From assembly GCF_009389585.1 (NCBI RefSeq), contig NZ_VIYG01000003.1:186001-250000 (forward strand): a stretch of DNA of 64,000 bases, written 5' to 3'. Below are positions 8,186 to 17,649 of this stretch, piece after piece. The stretch's first letter is position 1, and each line of letters starts with the position of its first letter. The position numbers were made by a program, and so were the translations under genes. The notes below the pieces were generated by a model. It did no database searches. It saw only the letters and a list, made by a program, of their open reading frames with translations, and had not been told where the DNA came from. This DNA comes from Oceanobacillus sp. CFH 90083 (GTDB taxonomy: Bacteria; Bacillota; Bacilli; Bacillales; Amphibacillaceae).

Positions 8186-8704
8186 ATGAAAATAATAAGG
8201 TGGCTGGATAAGCACTTTGAAGAATACATTCTTGTGTGTTTAAGTGCCCTTACAGTTATTATTATATTTCTTCAGGTGATTATGAGGTATGTATTTGATA
8301 ACTCGCTGACATGGTCGGAAGAACTGGCACGATATATGTTTATATGGCTGATATATATAGGTGTAAGCTATGCAGTGAAAGAGAAAAGGCATTTAGGTGT
8401 TGATGCCATAACGATGCTGTTTCAAGAAAAAGGAAAACTGATGATTGCGCTGCTTGCTAATGTGCTGTTCTTAATATTTGCATTAGTAATGACTTACTTT
8501 GGACTAGATATCGTTTTAAGAATCACTAGAGAATCTGCTGCATTGCAAATCCCTTTAAGCTGGATTTATGCTGCTCCAGTCGCAGGTATGACTTTAACAT
8601 CTATCAGACTTATACAGAACATGATCATTGAAATCAAACAATTAAAAGGATTAAAACATAAAAATTCGAGGCAAGTAACAGATGAACAGGGGGAAACGGC
8701 ATGA
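8186..8704 (+). CDS. TRAP transporter small membrane subunit (DctQ family)
   Basis: 172-aa protein with four predicted transmembrane helices and the DctQ pattern ITWSEE-like (NSLTWSEELARYMFIW). It pairs with DctM to form the sodium-driven permease. The ATG has AAGGGGTGG upstream; the TGA overlaps the dctM start as ATGA, so the two are translationally coupled. Confidence 0.9.
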   Translation: MKIIRWLDKHFEEYILVCLSALTVIIIFLQVIMRYVFDNSLTWSEELARYMFIWLIYIGVSYAVKEKRHLGVDAITMLFQEKGKLMIALLANVLFLIFALVMTYFGLDIVLRITRESAALQIPLSWIYAAPVAGMTLTSIRLIQNMIIEIKQLKGLKHKNSRQVTDEQGETA

Positions 8705-9969
8705 CGGCATTTATTTTATTTGGCAGTTTCTTTCTATTCACGGCATTAACGGTACCGATTGGAATTGCACTAGGCATGGCTGGTCTCATTACAGCTATTT
8801 ATTCTTCTGATATATCCATTACCTTTCTGTCTCAAGGGTTAGTTACATCGACAGACAGTTTTCCGTTAATGGCTATCCCTTTCTTCATTCTGGCTGGGGA
8901 GATAATGGGAAAGGGTGGTATTTCAACACGATTATTTGACTTGGCGAATGTATTTGTAGGTCGTTATACTGGCGGATTTGCCATGGCTGCAGTTATCACA
9001 GCGATGTTTTTTGCAGCTATTTCCGGTTCAGGTCCTGCAACGGTTGCGGCGGTTGGGGGTATTATGATTCCGGCGATGGTTGCGGAAGGGTACAATAAGA
9101 AGTTTGCAACAGCCCTTATTGCAGCTGCCGGATCATTAGGAATTATTTTACCTCCAAGTATACCAATGGTTTTGTATGGGATATCAGCAAGTGAGTCTAT
9201 CGGTGATTTATTCATCGGCGGTATTCTGCCGGGGATTCTCATTGGGCTATTTTTAATCATTTGGGCATATGTATATTCGAAAAAAATGGGATATAAAGGG
9301 ACAGATGAGAAGTTCAGCTTTAAGAAATTGTTCTCAGCAATTAATCAAGCGAAATGGTCTTTATTAGTACCAATTATTATCCTGGGCGGTATTTATGGAG
9401 GAATCTTTACACCGACAGAAGCTGCTGTCGTTACAGTGGTTTATGCCTTATTTGTCAGTGTTGTCCTGCATAAGGCGATTAAACTGAGTGACCTGCATGG
9501 GATATTAAGAAACGCTTCACTAAGTTCTGTAGCTATTTTAATTATTATTGGTACAGCAAATGCATTTGGGAATATCTTGTCATTTGAAAGAATACCTCAA
9601 GCATTTGCAGACGTATTTTTATCTATTTCTGATAATAACTTCATTATTTTATTGCTTATTATTGTGATGCTGTTAATTATTGGGTTGTTTATTGATACTT
9701 CTGCGGCTGTTATTATATTCACACCAATTTTATTCCCAATGGCTATTCAGATTGGAATGGACCCTATTCACTTTGGAATTGTGATGATTGTTACACTGGC
9801 AATCGGGTTTATCACTCCGCCATTAGGTGTAAATTTATTTGTCGGTTCAGGAATATCAGGGTTAAGTATACCGGTATTAGCCAGAGCTTCTATTCCTTTC
9901 TTTTTTGTTCTGTTAGCAGGACTTATTGTTATTGCGGCAATTCCACAACTGACATTGCTTTTCTTATAG
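8701..9969 (+). CDS. TRAP transporter large permease subunit (DctM family)
   Basis: 422-aa polytopic membrane protein with about 11-12 helices and the DctM signatures AISGSGPATVAAVGGIMIPAM, GSLGIILPPSIPMVLYG and FITPPLGVNLFV. It forms the ion-coupled translocation path. It ends the transporter set dctP-dctQ-dctM, transcribed with the upstream transketolase and PFK genes; I see no strong terminator between 5811 and 9969. Confidence 0.93.
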   Translation: MTAFILFGSFFLFTALTVPIGIALGMAGLITAIYSSDISITFLSQGLVTSTDSFPLMAIPFFILAGEIMGKGGISTRLFDLANVFVGRYTGGFAMAAVITAMFFAAISGSGPATVAAVGGIMIPAMVAEGYNKKFATALIAAAGSLGIILPPSIPMVLYGISASESIGDLFIGGILPGILIGLFLIIWAYVYSKKMGYKGTDEKFSFKKLFSAINQAKWSLLVPIIILGGIYGGIFTPTEAAVVTVVYALFVSVVLHKAIKLSDLHGILRNASLSSVAILIIIGTANAFGNILSFERIPQAFADVFLSISDNNFIILLLIIVMLLIIGLFIDTSAAVIIFTPILFPMAIQIGMDPIHFGIVMIVTLAIGFITPPLGVNLFVGSGISGLSIPVLARASIPFFFVLLAGLIVIAAIPQLTLLFL

Positions 9970-10054
9970 CAATTTAAATATCTGGATAACAAAGAGAAAG
10001 ACAGGATTTAACATATGTTAAAAATAAAATGAATAATAGATAGGAGATTAAAAT

Positions 10055-10813
10055 ATGTTTAAATTAAATAATAAGGTTGCAATCGTAACAGGTAGTGGAT
10101 CAAAAACAGGTATTGGAAGAAATATCGCTTTAACACTGGCAAAGCAGGGGGCATCTATTGTAGTTGCCGACTTAAACGCAGAAGGCATTCAAGATACTGT
10201 AAAAGCTGTAGAGGCAGCAGGAAGCAAAGCTCTTGGAGTAGAATTAAATGTAACTAGTAAAGAGTCAGTAGATAAAATGATTGAGAAAGTTTTAGCTGAA
10301 TTTGGCAGAATTGACATTCTCGTTAATAATGCTGGCATCTCTCAAAAAGTTACTGTTGAGGATATGACATTAGAAGATATGTCAAAAGTGTTTAGTGTAA
10401 ATATGTTTGGATTATTTCTCTGTACACAGGCTGTTTTAAAAACAATGAAGGAACAGCAATTTGGAAGAATTGTAAGTCTTTCCTCCGTATCTGCTAAAAG
10501 AGGAGGGGGAGTATTTGGCGGAGCGCATTATTCTGCTTCAAAAGCAGCAGTGTTAGGCTTTTCTAAAAATCTTGCACGTGAAGTGGCCACTGATGGAATT
10601 ACAGTGAATTGTGTTGCACCTGGTTTAGTCAACACAGAGATTTGGAAGTCGCTTCCTGAAGCGGATGCAAAAAAAGTAATAGATAGCATTCCTGTCGGGA
10701 GACCTGGTGAAACGGATGAGATTGCATCCACGATTGCATTTTTAGTATCGGATGAAGCGTCTTATATAACTGGAGAAGAAATTGATATTAACGGTGGTTC
10801 CCATATGGATTGA
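10055..10813 (+). CDS. Short-chain dehydrogenase/reductase (FabG-like)
   Basis: 252-aa classical SDR. It has the cofactor loop VTGSGSKTGIGRNIA, the NNAG motif, active-site Ser in SLSSVSAK and YSASK (Tyr-x-x-x-Lys). The protein ends with the family pattern TGEEIDINGG. RBS TAGGAGAT precedes the ATG. It is the last gene of the TRAP/transketolase cluster, before the terminator at 10869-10909. A second polyol or sugar-acid oxidoreductase in the same pathway is likely; the substrate is not readable. Confidence 0.9.
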   Translation: MFKLNNKVAIVTGSGSKTGIGRNIALTLAKQGASIVVADLNAEGIQDTVKAVEAAGSKALGVELNVTSKESVDKMIEKVLAEFGRIDILVNNAGISQKVTVEDMTLEDMSKVFSVNMFGLFLCTQAVLKTMKEQQFGRIVSLSSVSAKRGGGVFGGAHYSASKAAVLGFSKNLAREVATDGITVNCVAPGLVNTEIWKSLPEADAKKVIDSIPVGRPGETDEIASTIAFLVSDEASYITGEEIDINGGSHMD

Positions 10814-10868
10814 TGGGTAAGGGGAAAGAACATGTAGTGATAACAGCATCCACAAATATAATGATGAG

Positions 10869-10909
10869 AAAAGCTATGATTCTATAAAAATAAAAGAATC
10901 ATAGCTTTT
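10869..10909 (+). terminator. Terminator of the TRAP/transketolase operon
   Basis: Perfect 14-bp arms 10869-10882 and 10896-10909 ending in a T-run, 55 bp after the SDR stop. Confidence 0.85.
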
Positions 10910-10923
10910 TGTTTGTAATAAAG

Positions 10924-10965
10924 ACTCACCTTGGTCTGCATTTCTAAGAGACATGGTGAGTTTTG
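10924..10965 (+). terminator. Second hairpin downstream of the operon
   Basis: ACTCACC (10924-10930) pairs with GGTGAGT (10955-10961), extended by TCT/AGA with mismatches, then TTTTGTTG. It could be a backup terminator. Confidence 0.5.
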
Positions 10966-11054
10966 TTGAATGTATTTTATATTGAACCAGTTTATTTATC
11001 AATAACCGTAGTAGCCTGTACTGTTCATACATAAATAGCACAGGCTTGATTCTA

Positions 11055-11366
11055 ATGACAATCCGAATTATAGAGCACCTCGAAAATATGGCAAAGGGGA
11101 CAAAAAAGAATGGCATCAACTGCATTATTGTTAATTCTGGGGTAGAAGAAATAGCTATTGCAGAAAATGGAAAATTAGATGTCATGATGGAAGTGAATAT
11201 TAAAACAGATGAAATGCTTCATAAGCTAAACAGGTTGTATGCAGGCTGGGAAGTACTGAAGCAGCTGGTGAAACCGTTGAAGTATACAATAACACGGGAT
11301 GAAAAAGGTGTGTTATTGCAAACGAATGCAATTACTTATGTGGTCAGGAAATGCGGCGATTACTGA
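11055..11366 (+). CDS. Hypothetical protein (103 aa)
   Basis: I do not recognise this protein. It is small, soluble and mixed alpha/beta in composition (VMMEVNIKTDEMLHKLNRLY; ITRDEKGVLLQTNAITYVV). No convincing ribosome binding site precedes the ATG at 11055 or the in-frame TTG at 11046. The frame stays open upstream to 10986, so this could be a 5'-truncated remnant of a longer gene. Confidence 0.4.
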   Translation: MTIRIIEHLENMAKGTKKNGINCIIVNSGVEEIAIAENGKLDVMMEVNIKTDEMLHKLNRLYAGWEVLKQLVKPLKYTITRDEKGVLLQTNAITYVVRKCGDY

Positions 11367-11411
11367 TAGATGCCGGCTCAAACAGAAGAAGATTTCTTAG
11401 AATGGCCAGTG

Positions 11412-12077
11412 TTATTTAAACCGTACATCCTCAGAAATCTCTTCCAGCTTATCCCACTCTAAAATCCGTACTTCATCATTCTCGCACTCCACAATCCCTT
11501 GATCCATCCACTGTTTTAAAATACGATTAACATGTCTTTTGGTTGTTCCAATTAAAGCAGCTGTTTCTTCAAGGCTATTGGTTGAAATATATGAAGCTTG
11601 AGAATCTGCATCAGAAGAGACAGTGCATAAAAAAGCAGCAAGGCGGACATTAGCAGGAGACAGAGCATTCACTCTGGATGAAATGGTGCATGTCCGAAGC
11701 TTGTATGCCAATTCTTTTAACAGTATTTGTGAGAATGCTGCATCATATTTTAACTCCATTTCATAAATCCTTCTGGGGATAAAGACAAAAGTACATGGCT
11801 CTGCCGCAATACAGTTCGATTGAATCAAGCACTCTTCCAGAATTTCAATGTCTCCCATAATAGCAGGCATCTGACAATAACGCAGTAACAGTTCTTTGCC
11901 GGTGATTTCCTGACTGGAAACAAAGTATTTTCCGCTTACTAAAAAATAAAATCCATCTATCTCTTCTCCGGCAGTTAATATGTATTCATTTGATTTGTAT
12001 GTGCGAATGATGACTTCCTTTTCCAATGCATTTGGAATCGAATAATTATAGATAACAGCAAATTGTTTTAATGCCAT
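11412..12077 (-). CDS. Crp/Fnr-family transcriptional regulator
   Basis: 221-aa regulator with an N-terminal cyclic-nucleotide-binding beta-barrel (residues about 10-120) and a C-terminal winged helix (SLEETAALIGTTKRHVNRILKQW). It resembles the YeiL branch of the family. No FNR-type N-terminal Cys cluster is seen; the cysteines are scattered, so an Fe-S cofactor is not indicated. ATG 12077 is preferred because AAGGAG lies 8 bases upstream; an ATG 21 bases earlier lacks a site. It diverges from the HAD phosphatase gene across a 75-bp gap and may regulate it. Confidence 0.88.
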   Translation of the reverse strand: MALKQFAVIYNYSIPNALEKEVIIRTYKSNEYILTAGEEIDGFYFLVSGKYFVSSQEITGKELLLRYCQMPAIMGDIEILEECLIQSNCIAAEPCTFVFIPRRIYEMELKYDAAFSQILLKELAYKLRTCTISSRVNALSPANVRLAAFLCTVSSDADSQASYISTNSLEETAALIGTTKRHVNRILKQWMDQGIVECENDEVRILEWDKLEEISEDVRFK

Positions 12078-12152
12078 GTGATTTTCTCCTTGGGACATCT
12101 GTCCTTTTGTATTTTTTAATACATAGTATACTTAAAAAACGAGGTGATTCAA

Positions 12153-12905
12153 ATGAATTTTGTTTTTGATATAGATGGTACGATATGCTTTGACGGAAAA
12201 ACAATAGACTCATCCATTATACAAGCACTGGAGGAAATAAAAGCGTCAGGGCATCAGGTGATTTTTGCATCCGCTAGACCAATCCGGGATTTATTGCCTG
12301 TTCTGCCGGAATCTTTTCAACAAGAGAAGCTGGTTGGAGGGAATGGGGCATATACTTCCAATAATGGAAAGGTTGATGTCATTCATTTTCAAGATAGTCT
12401 GCTGACAAAGCTTATTACACTGGTAGAGGATAACCAGATAACGTATTTGGCAGACAGTGACTGGGATTATGCTTTTACAGGAGAGAAGACGCATCCTATT
12501 TATAAAAATATTAATCAGACTTCAGCTGAAAATCGGGAATTGAGAAGTTTGCATAAGCTGTGTAAGCTGGTTCTGTTTCAACCTCCGCAACAAATAATAG
12601 ATGAACTGTCCAGCCTGCCTGTAAATATAACCAGCTACAAAGGAGAAAATGCGATAGATATCAGCCCGGTTGGAATCAATAAAGTGAGAGGGCTGCATAG
12701 CTTACAGGTACAGGAATTTATTGCATTTGGGAATGACAGTAATGATCAGTGCTTGTTTGAGAATGCATTGTATAGCGTCTGTGTCGGTGAACATGAGGTT
12801 AAACAATATGCATCGGCATCAGTGAAAAAGAAAGAAGTTTCAGCGATGATAAAGAAAGTGTTGAGTGCCTATGGAAATAAAGAAATACACGAAGTATCTG
12901 TTTAG
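12153..12905 (+). CDS. HAD-superfamily (Cof-type) hydrolase
   Basis: Haloacid-dehalogenase phosphatase of the IIB/Cof type, 250 aa. The nucleophile motif is FDIDGTICFDGK, motif II lies in VIFASARP, and the C-terminal acidic motif is FGNDSNDQCLFENA. Such enzymes remove phosphate from sugar phosphates, PLP or flavin mononucleotide. ATG 12153 has GAGGTGAT at 12141-12148; the in-frame GTG at 12144 lies inside it. It starts a three-gene run with the aminotransferase and nucleotidyltransferase-like genes. Confidence 0.88.
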   Translation: MNFVFDIDGTICFDGKTIDSSIIQALEEIKASGHQVIFASARPIRDLLPVLPESFQQEKLVGGNGAYTSNNGKVDVIHFQDSLLTKLITLVEDNQITYLADSDWDYAFTGEKTHPIYKNINQTSAENRELRSLHKLCKLVLFQPPQQIIDELSSLPVNITSYKGENAIDISPVGINKVRGLHSLQVQEFIAFGNDSNDQCLFENALYSVCVGEHEVKQYASASVKKKEVSAMIKKVLSAYGNKEIHEVSV

Positions 12906-12931
12906 ATCTCTATGATAAAAGGAGAGATAGC

Positions 12932-14020
12932 ATGAATGAAGAGATTATCTCGCAATTTCCTACACTAAATAATCGAAATTATCTTGCCAGCTGTTCACAG
13001 GGATTATTGCCGGCGGGTACTTCCAGTGCAATGACAGCATATCACGAGGAATTGCTGACTAATGGAACCAATTGGGACGCAGCAATGGAAATGCTGGAAA
13101 AGGCCCGGGAATCCTTTGCTGGTCTTATTGGAGCAGATACGGACGAAATAGCTGTTGTATCCTCTGTATCACATGCTATTTCTGCAGTAGCAACAGCATT
13201 TCCAGATTCTTTAACAAGAGATGAAATAATCTTCACAGATCTTGATTTCCCCACTGTTGCAGACGTATGGTTCTCACAAGCCAGGTTTCAAGGAAAGCTG
13301 CATGTAATTCCAGCTGAGCAAGGGGAGATTTCGTTAGAATCCTTTGAAAAGTATATCAATGAAAAAACATTGCTTACATCCATTCCTCATGTTCACTATA
13401 AAAGTGGATTAAGGATGGATATCAGGGAAATAGCAGAAATGGCACACCGATACGGTTCACTATTATTTGTAGACGCCTATCAGTCAGCCGGTCATTGCCC
13501 TATCCATGTAAAAGAGATGGGAATCGACTTCTTGACAACCGGAACAAGAAAGTATTTGTTAGGAATTCCCGGAATTGCTTTTCTGTATATTAATAAAGAA
13601 ACTACCGAAAAACTTCAACCTGGCATAACAGGATGGCTGGGGAAAGGAAAAATAGGTGCGAGAAAATTTGATACAGGTACGCCTTCATTTATCAGTGCTT
13701 ATACTGCCAGGGCATCTCTGGATTTGATTCAATCTGTAGGTGTTCATCGTATTGCTGCTTATCTTAAGGAATTAGGGGTGTACACGGTGCAGTACGGATG
13801 CGAAAAAGGACTAAGGTTATATGGAACTGAACAGCTGGAAAACAGAACAAGTCTAACTGCATTTGCTCATCCGCAGGCTGCTGAGGTTGTTCGTAAGCTG
13901 CAAAATAAAGGAGTTGTATTGACTGCAAAAGACAACATAATCCGGATCGCACCACATTTTTATAATACCCGGCAGGATATTGAAAGAGCGATTGATGAAA
14001 TCGTGCTTTTATCGGAATAA
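12932..14020 (+). CDS. Class V aminotransferase / cysteine desulfurase-like PLP enzyme
   Basis: 362-aa fold-type I PLP enzyme. Seen are the PLP-binding Asp region (LLFVDAYQSAGH) and the Schiff-base lysine in TTGTRKYLLGIPG, plus a C-terminal domain ending with the family arginine region (IIRIAPHFYNTRQD). It is near the NifS/selenocysteine lyase and isopenicillin-N-epimerase branches. No active-site Cys loop of a housekeeping desulfurase was seen, so desulfurase activity is not assured. Only 26 bp separates it from the HAD gene. Confidence 0.85.
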   Translation: MNEEIISQFPTLNNRNYLASCSQGLLPAGTSSAMTAYHEELLTNGTNWDAAMEMLEKARESFAGLIGADTDEIAVVSSVSHAISAVATAFPDSLTRDEIIFTDLDFPTVADVWFSQARFQGKLHVIPAEQGEISLESFEKYINEKTLLTSIPHVHYKSGLRMDIREIAEMAHRYGSLLFVDAYQSAGHCPIHVKEMGIDFLTTGTRKYLLGIPGIAFLYINKETTEKLQPGITGWLGKGKIGARKFDTGTPSFISAYTARASLDLIQSVGVHRIAAYLKELGVYTVQYGCEKGLRLYGTEQLENRTSLTAFAHPQAAEVVRKLQNKGVVLTAKDNIIRIAPHFYNTRQDIERAIDEIVLLSE

Positions 14021-14036
14021 ATAAGGAGAAGAATAA

Positions 14037-14552
14037 ATGCAAAATGATAAGTATACTATTTTTCTAACCATTGCAAAGCAGCTTAATCAGAAAAACATTA
14101 TCCCGCTATTAATGGGATCTGTAGGCTTGGAAGTTGTTACAGGGAAGAACTGGGATGCGAAAGATTTAGATATTCATGTTCCCGGTGATGAAAGAGGCTG
14201 GGAGATTCCACCGGAACAAGCTATCTATGATTGGGATGAAATTATGAATATCATGTTATCGCTGGAATACAGCTTAATTGATCTGCATGAGCATGAATTT
14301 GAAAAGGAGAGCTTGGCTGTGGGATTCGGCATTATGGATACATTACCAGACTTTGCCGGGATACCGCTGAAGGATTTAGAACTTCACCAGCAGGGAGATG
14401 TAAAGTATTATTTGTTAACATCGGAACAATATTTAAAAGTGTATAAGGCTTCTTCTAAAGACAGCTATCGTGCGGATAAAAATAATGAGAAAGATGTAGA
14501 TAAGATTTTGTATTTACAGAGATTCATCTCACAAAATAGGAAAGAACATTAA
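14037..14552 (+). CDS. Nucleotidyltransferase-like protein
   Basis: 171 aa. The N-terminal motif LLMGSVGLEVVTGKNWDAKDLDIHV has the GS...D.D pattern of minimal nucleotidyltransferase folds. The rest shows no known domain. AAGGAGAAG precedes the ATG, 16 bp after the aminotransferase stop, so it is part of that operon. The catalytic triad is not fully assured and the substrate is unknown. Confidence 0.6.
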   Translation: MQNDKYTIFLTIAKQLNQKNIIPLLMGSVGLEVVTGKNWDAKDLDIHVPGDERGWEIPPEQAIYDWDEIMNIMLSLEYSLIDLHEHEFEKESLAVGFGIMDTLPDFAGIPLKDLELHQQGDVKYYLLTSEQYLKVYKASSKDSYRADKNNEKDVDKILYLQRFISQNRKEH

Positions 14553-14849
14553 TATGGCAGGTACAGATGCAGCTAACCTATCGGCGTTCATAGGGGCATA
14601 CTACGATATTTTACGCATGGAAGGATATTGTATTAGCTGTCTGTAGTGGAGAAGAAAGTAGTCAGGAAGAAAATGCATTGGACGAAACAGGAGATATTCA
14701 AGAATGAGTGCATCACTATAACTATGCAGATACCCTTCCTTACATATTTTCTGAAATATATATACAAATAAACCATATATTATCAGAGAGAGCGAATCTG
14801 GGGAATGAAGGAATTAAGCAGTGTATTTTATCCGCCTTCATAATTATTT

Positions 14850-14879
14850 CTCCTTGGACATACGCTAAAGCAAGGAGGA
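14850..14879 (+). promoter_or_regulatory. Hairpin sequestering a ribosome binding site
   Basis: CTCCTTG (14850-14856) is the exact complement of CAAGGAG (14871-14877), which is the ribosome binding site of the small frame at 14887. The stem extends to 9 bp with one G-T pair and would hide the site. Confidence 0.45.
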
Positions 14880-14886
14880 TGATAGG

Positions 14887-15063
14887 ATGGATAAAACAGA
14901 TGAGCCAATGAAAAGAATGGCTAATTTGCGATTATCACAAGCGGGATTCGCTTCATATTATAAGCACTTATTAACCCGAAACCACCTTCTTTTTAAGGGA
15001 AACCGCAAAAATACACCTCATCAGCAGAGGATACACAGCGTAAATTCTTATCAGATACACTAA
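14887..15063 (+). CDS. Small ORF of unknown function (58 aa)
   Basis: ATG preceded by AAGGAGG at 8-base spacing. The basic N-terminal part (MKRMANLRLSQAGFASYYK) looks protein-like and the C-terminal part does not, so it may be a frameshifted remnant. Not recognised. Confidence 0.3.
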   Translation: MDKTDEPMKRMANLRLSQAGFASYYKHLLTRNHLLFKGNRKNTPHQQRIHSVNSYQIH

Positions 15064-15484
15064 CATTTGTATCATGTGCGTGTAAGCAGCATCGCAGGAC
15101 TTGCCGTTTGGTATTCTTATATCAAACGGTTGTTTTAATGATACATAAATTACTTTCGATACTAGAATAAAGTATCTCCTTTTAGATAAGCAGATTAGCA
15201 TGAGTGCAGCAAGGCATTATTTACTCAAAGGCTTTGCGGATGCCAAGGTTTTTAATAAATTCTAAAGGGGAATATATGATGACAAAGGAATATTCTCTTT
15301 TTATCAAAGGCTAAACAATGCTACAATAATAAAATATCATTGATTCTACAGAGTTATCCGATTATATATAACCTTGAACATAGAAGAGGCAGCAAGAGGT
15401 GCCTATTACACCGCAATCGTCGCCCTATGATAAATAAAAAAGAAAAATATACACGTTTTATATAGAGCAGCAGGAGGAAGTATT

Positions 15485-17626
15485 ATGGTAAGAACAAAAC
15501 AAGACGTGGAACGGTTAGAAGCTGAACTGAACCGTATTCACGCTAGTATCGATATCAGCTCGGAGGAGTTATTTAATGATAGAATCAAAGGAATTTGGAA
15601 GAGGCTGAAAACAAGCTCAGGAAATGAACAATTAAAAAATATGCCGCTGGATAGCCTTTTAACATTGGAAAAAGGGCTTCCTGTCCATATTCTGATGCAT
15701 AACGGCTTGCAAACGGTGAAGGATATAGCTGAGCAAACGCCTCAAGAATGGATGCAGCTGGACGGGATCGGGGAGCAGACTGCGCAGCGGATTTATCAGG
15801 CTGTTGCAAAAATAAAAGCATCTGTTTATGAACAGGCTACCCCCCGGGTAAATCCGGATGATATTTCAGATGAAGATATGAATTTGCTGGAATCTATTTA
15901 TAAAAAGTGGCATCTGCTGAAGCTTGTGGAGGAGATGCAGAACAAATTCAAGGAGTATTATCAAGAAACAATTTCCGATATTGAAATGGCAAAGAAGCAG
16001 AAGGGCTTTTTTTGGGCATTATTCCAGCCAAAAGAGGAAAAGGAGCAGATTCGGTCTGCTTTTGCCAATTTAAATAAAAGCAAGCATCAGAAGGAATTAG
16101 AGCAAATTAAGAAAAAATTAGATTACATGCTTGATTTTGAAGTGAGCAAAGAGGAGCTCAGGAAACATTTTGAAACAGAAAATGCCTTTTATTATACAGA
16201 AATTGAAAAAGCAACGGACTTTGACTCGAAGAATATCTCGGAAAGCTTACCGCAAGAAGTTGTAGAAGCAGTTAATCGTTATCCGCTTGATACAAAAGGC
16301 TTGGACATTACTTTAAGAAATTATCAAATTTTTGGTGCGAAATATGCACTGCAATATAAAAAAACACTGCTGGGCGATGAGATGGGGCTGGGTAAGACGA
16401 TTCAAGCACTTGCTATTCTTAATCATCTCAAGCAAAAAAAACAAGGACATGCTGTGATTGTTTGTCCATTAAGTGTGGTTGCAAATTGGAAAAGAGAACT
16501 GGAACAGCGGTCTGATTTACAGACATTTGTCTTTCATGGCAGCAATCGTGCGGAACATTTTAAAGCTTGGCAAGAAGAAACAGGGGTATTAATTACAACG
16601 TTTGAATTGGCGGGGCATCTTCTGCCATTTGAAAAAGAACAGTCCCTTGATGCGCTGATTGTCGATGAGGCGCACTATGTGAAAAATCCGAATGCCAAGC
16701 GCTCACAAAACGTTTATTATTTAACGGATAAGGCAGAATATGTGCTGTTTATGAGTGGAACGCCTCTGGAAAATAGCATAGAAGAAATGAAGCAATTAAT
16801 TTCTGTGTTACAACCGGAAATTGCGAACAGTTTAACGAAGGAAATGCACCTGCTTCATCCGCAGGCATTTCGCAAAGCGATTGCTCCAGTTTATTTAAGA
16901 AGAAATCGGCAGGATGTCTTAAATGAACTTCCCGATTTAGAAATAATTCCGGAGTGGGTTCGTTTTGGAGAGGAAGAGGAGAAATTCTATCAGCAGGCAG
17001 TGAAGGGTGAACAGGTTATGGCAATGCGCCGTGCAGGCTGGCAGGGTGGGACTCCAGATAAATCGCCGAAGCTTGAAAAACTTTTGGAAATATGCGCGAA
17101 TGCTAAGAAGAATGGGCATAAGGTGCTGGTATTCTCTTACTTTAAAGATGTTATTGAAACAATCAGTAAAAATCTGAAAGGCAGGAGACATCGAACCATT
17201 ACTGGAGATGTTTCAAATCATAAAAGGCAGGAAATTATTGATGCCTTTACAGCTGATGAGGCTGGTGCGGTGCTGGTCAGTCAGATTACTGCCGGTGGTG
17301 TTGGATTAAATATTCAGGCAGCCAATGTGGTTATTTTATGTGAGCCGCAATGGAAGCCATCCATGGAGGAGCAGGCAATCAGCCGTGCTTTCCGTATGGG
17401 GCAGTCCCGAAATGTGGTCGTTTATCGTTTATTGACAGAGGACAGTATAGATGTAGCGATGCTGGAAGTATTAGGGGAGAAGTCGGATCTCTTTAATCTG
17501 TTTATCAGAGAAACGGATACGGCTACTCGTATTTTAGATGAACAGGAGCAGGAGGAAGAAGAGGCTTCGATTCAGAAAAAAGTATTAGAGCTGGAGAAAG
17601 AACGATTTTTGCAGATTGTGGGTTAA
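15485..17626 (+). CDS. SNF2-family DNA helicase/translocase with N-terminal helix-hairpin-helix
   Basis: 713-aa ATP-driven double-stranded-DNA translocase. The N-terminal part holds a helix-hairpin-helix-like segment (MQLDGIGEQTAQRIYQAVAK, residues about 80-105) and a coiled middle. The helicase core starts near residue 275: motif I GDEMGLGKT, motif II DEAH (LIVDEAHYVKN), motif III FMSGTPLEN. The C-terminal RecA lobe ends with QAISRAFRMGQSRNVVVYRL. AGGAGG sits 8 bases before the ATG. It is single-gene and ends before a strong terminator. A role in repair or recombination is inferred from the family only. Confidence 0.9.
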   Translation: MVRTKQDVERLEAELNRIHASIDISSEELFNDRIKGIWKRLKTSSGNEQLKNMPLDSLLTLEKGLPVHILMHNGLQTVKDIAEQTPQEWMQLDGIGEQTAQRIYQAVAKIKASVYEQATPRVNPDDISDEDMNLLESIYKKWHLLKLVEEMQNKFKEYYQETISDIEMAKKQKGFFWALFQPKEEKEQIRSAFANLNKSKHQKELEQIKKKLDYMLDFEVSKEELRKHFETENAFYYTEIEKATDFDSKNISESLPQEVVEAVNRYPLDTKGLDITLRNYQIFGAKYALQYKKTLLGDEMGLGKTIQALAILNHLKQKKQGHAVIVCPLSVVANWKRELEQRSDLQTFVFHGSNRAEHFKAWQEETGVLITTFELAGHLLPFEKEQSLDALIVDEAHYVKNPNAKRSQNVYYLTDKAEYVLFMSGTPLENSIEEMKQLISVLQPEIANSLTKEMHLLHPQAFRKAIAPVYLRRNRQDVLNELPDLEIIPEWVRFGEEEEKFYQQAVKGEQVMAMRRAGWQGGTPDKSPKLEKLLEICANAKKNGHKVLVFSYFKDVIETISKNLKGRRHRTITGDVSNHKRQEIIDAFTADEAGAVLVSQITAGGVGLNIQAANVVILCEPQWKPSMEEQAISRAFRMGQSRNVVVYRLLTEDSIDVAMLEVLGEKSDLFNLFIRETDTATRILDEQEQEEEEASIQKKVLELEKERFLQIVG

Positions 17627-17649
17627 GAGGGGAACTTGGTAAACTTTGT

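Larger units (their letters stand above)
14553..15484. other. Gene-poor interval with decayed-looking short frames
   Basis: No convincing full gene in 930 bp. Several short frames look like gene debris: a 30-codon frame from 14554, a short frame with RBS and ATG at about 15278 that stops after 12 codons, and a frame near 15390 reading EEAARGAYYTAIVAL before a stop. I could not assign any of them to a family. One small frame (14887-15063) has a good ribosome binding site and is listed separately. Confidence 0.4.

Noticed and set aside
14971-15201. 76-codon minus-strand frame in the gene-poor interval
   Set aside because: Composition is Ile/Tyr/Arg-rich without a recognisable motif, no good RBS, and it overlaps the better-supported small frame on the other strand.
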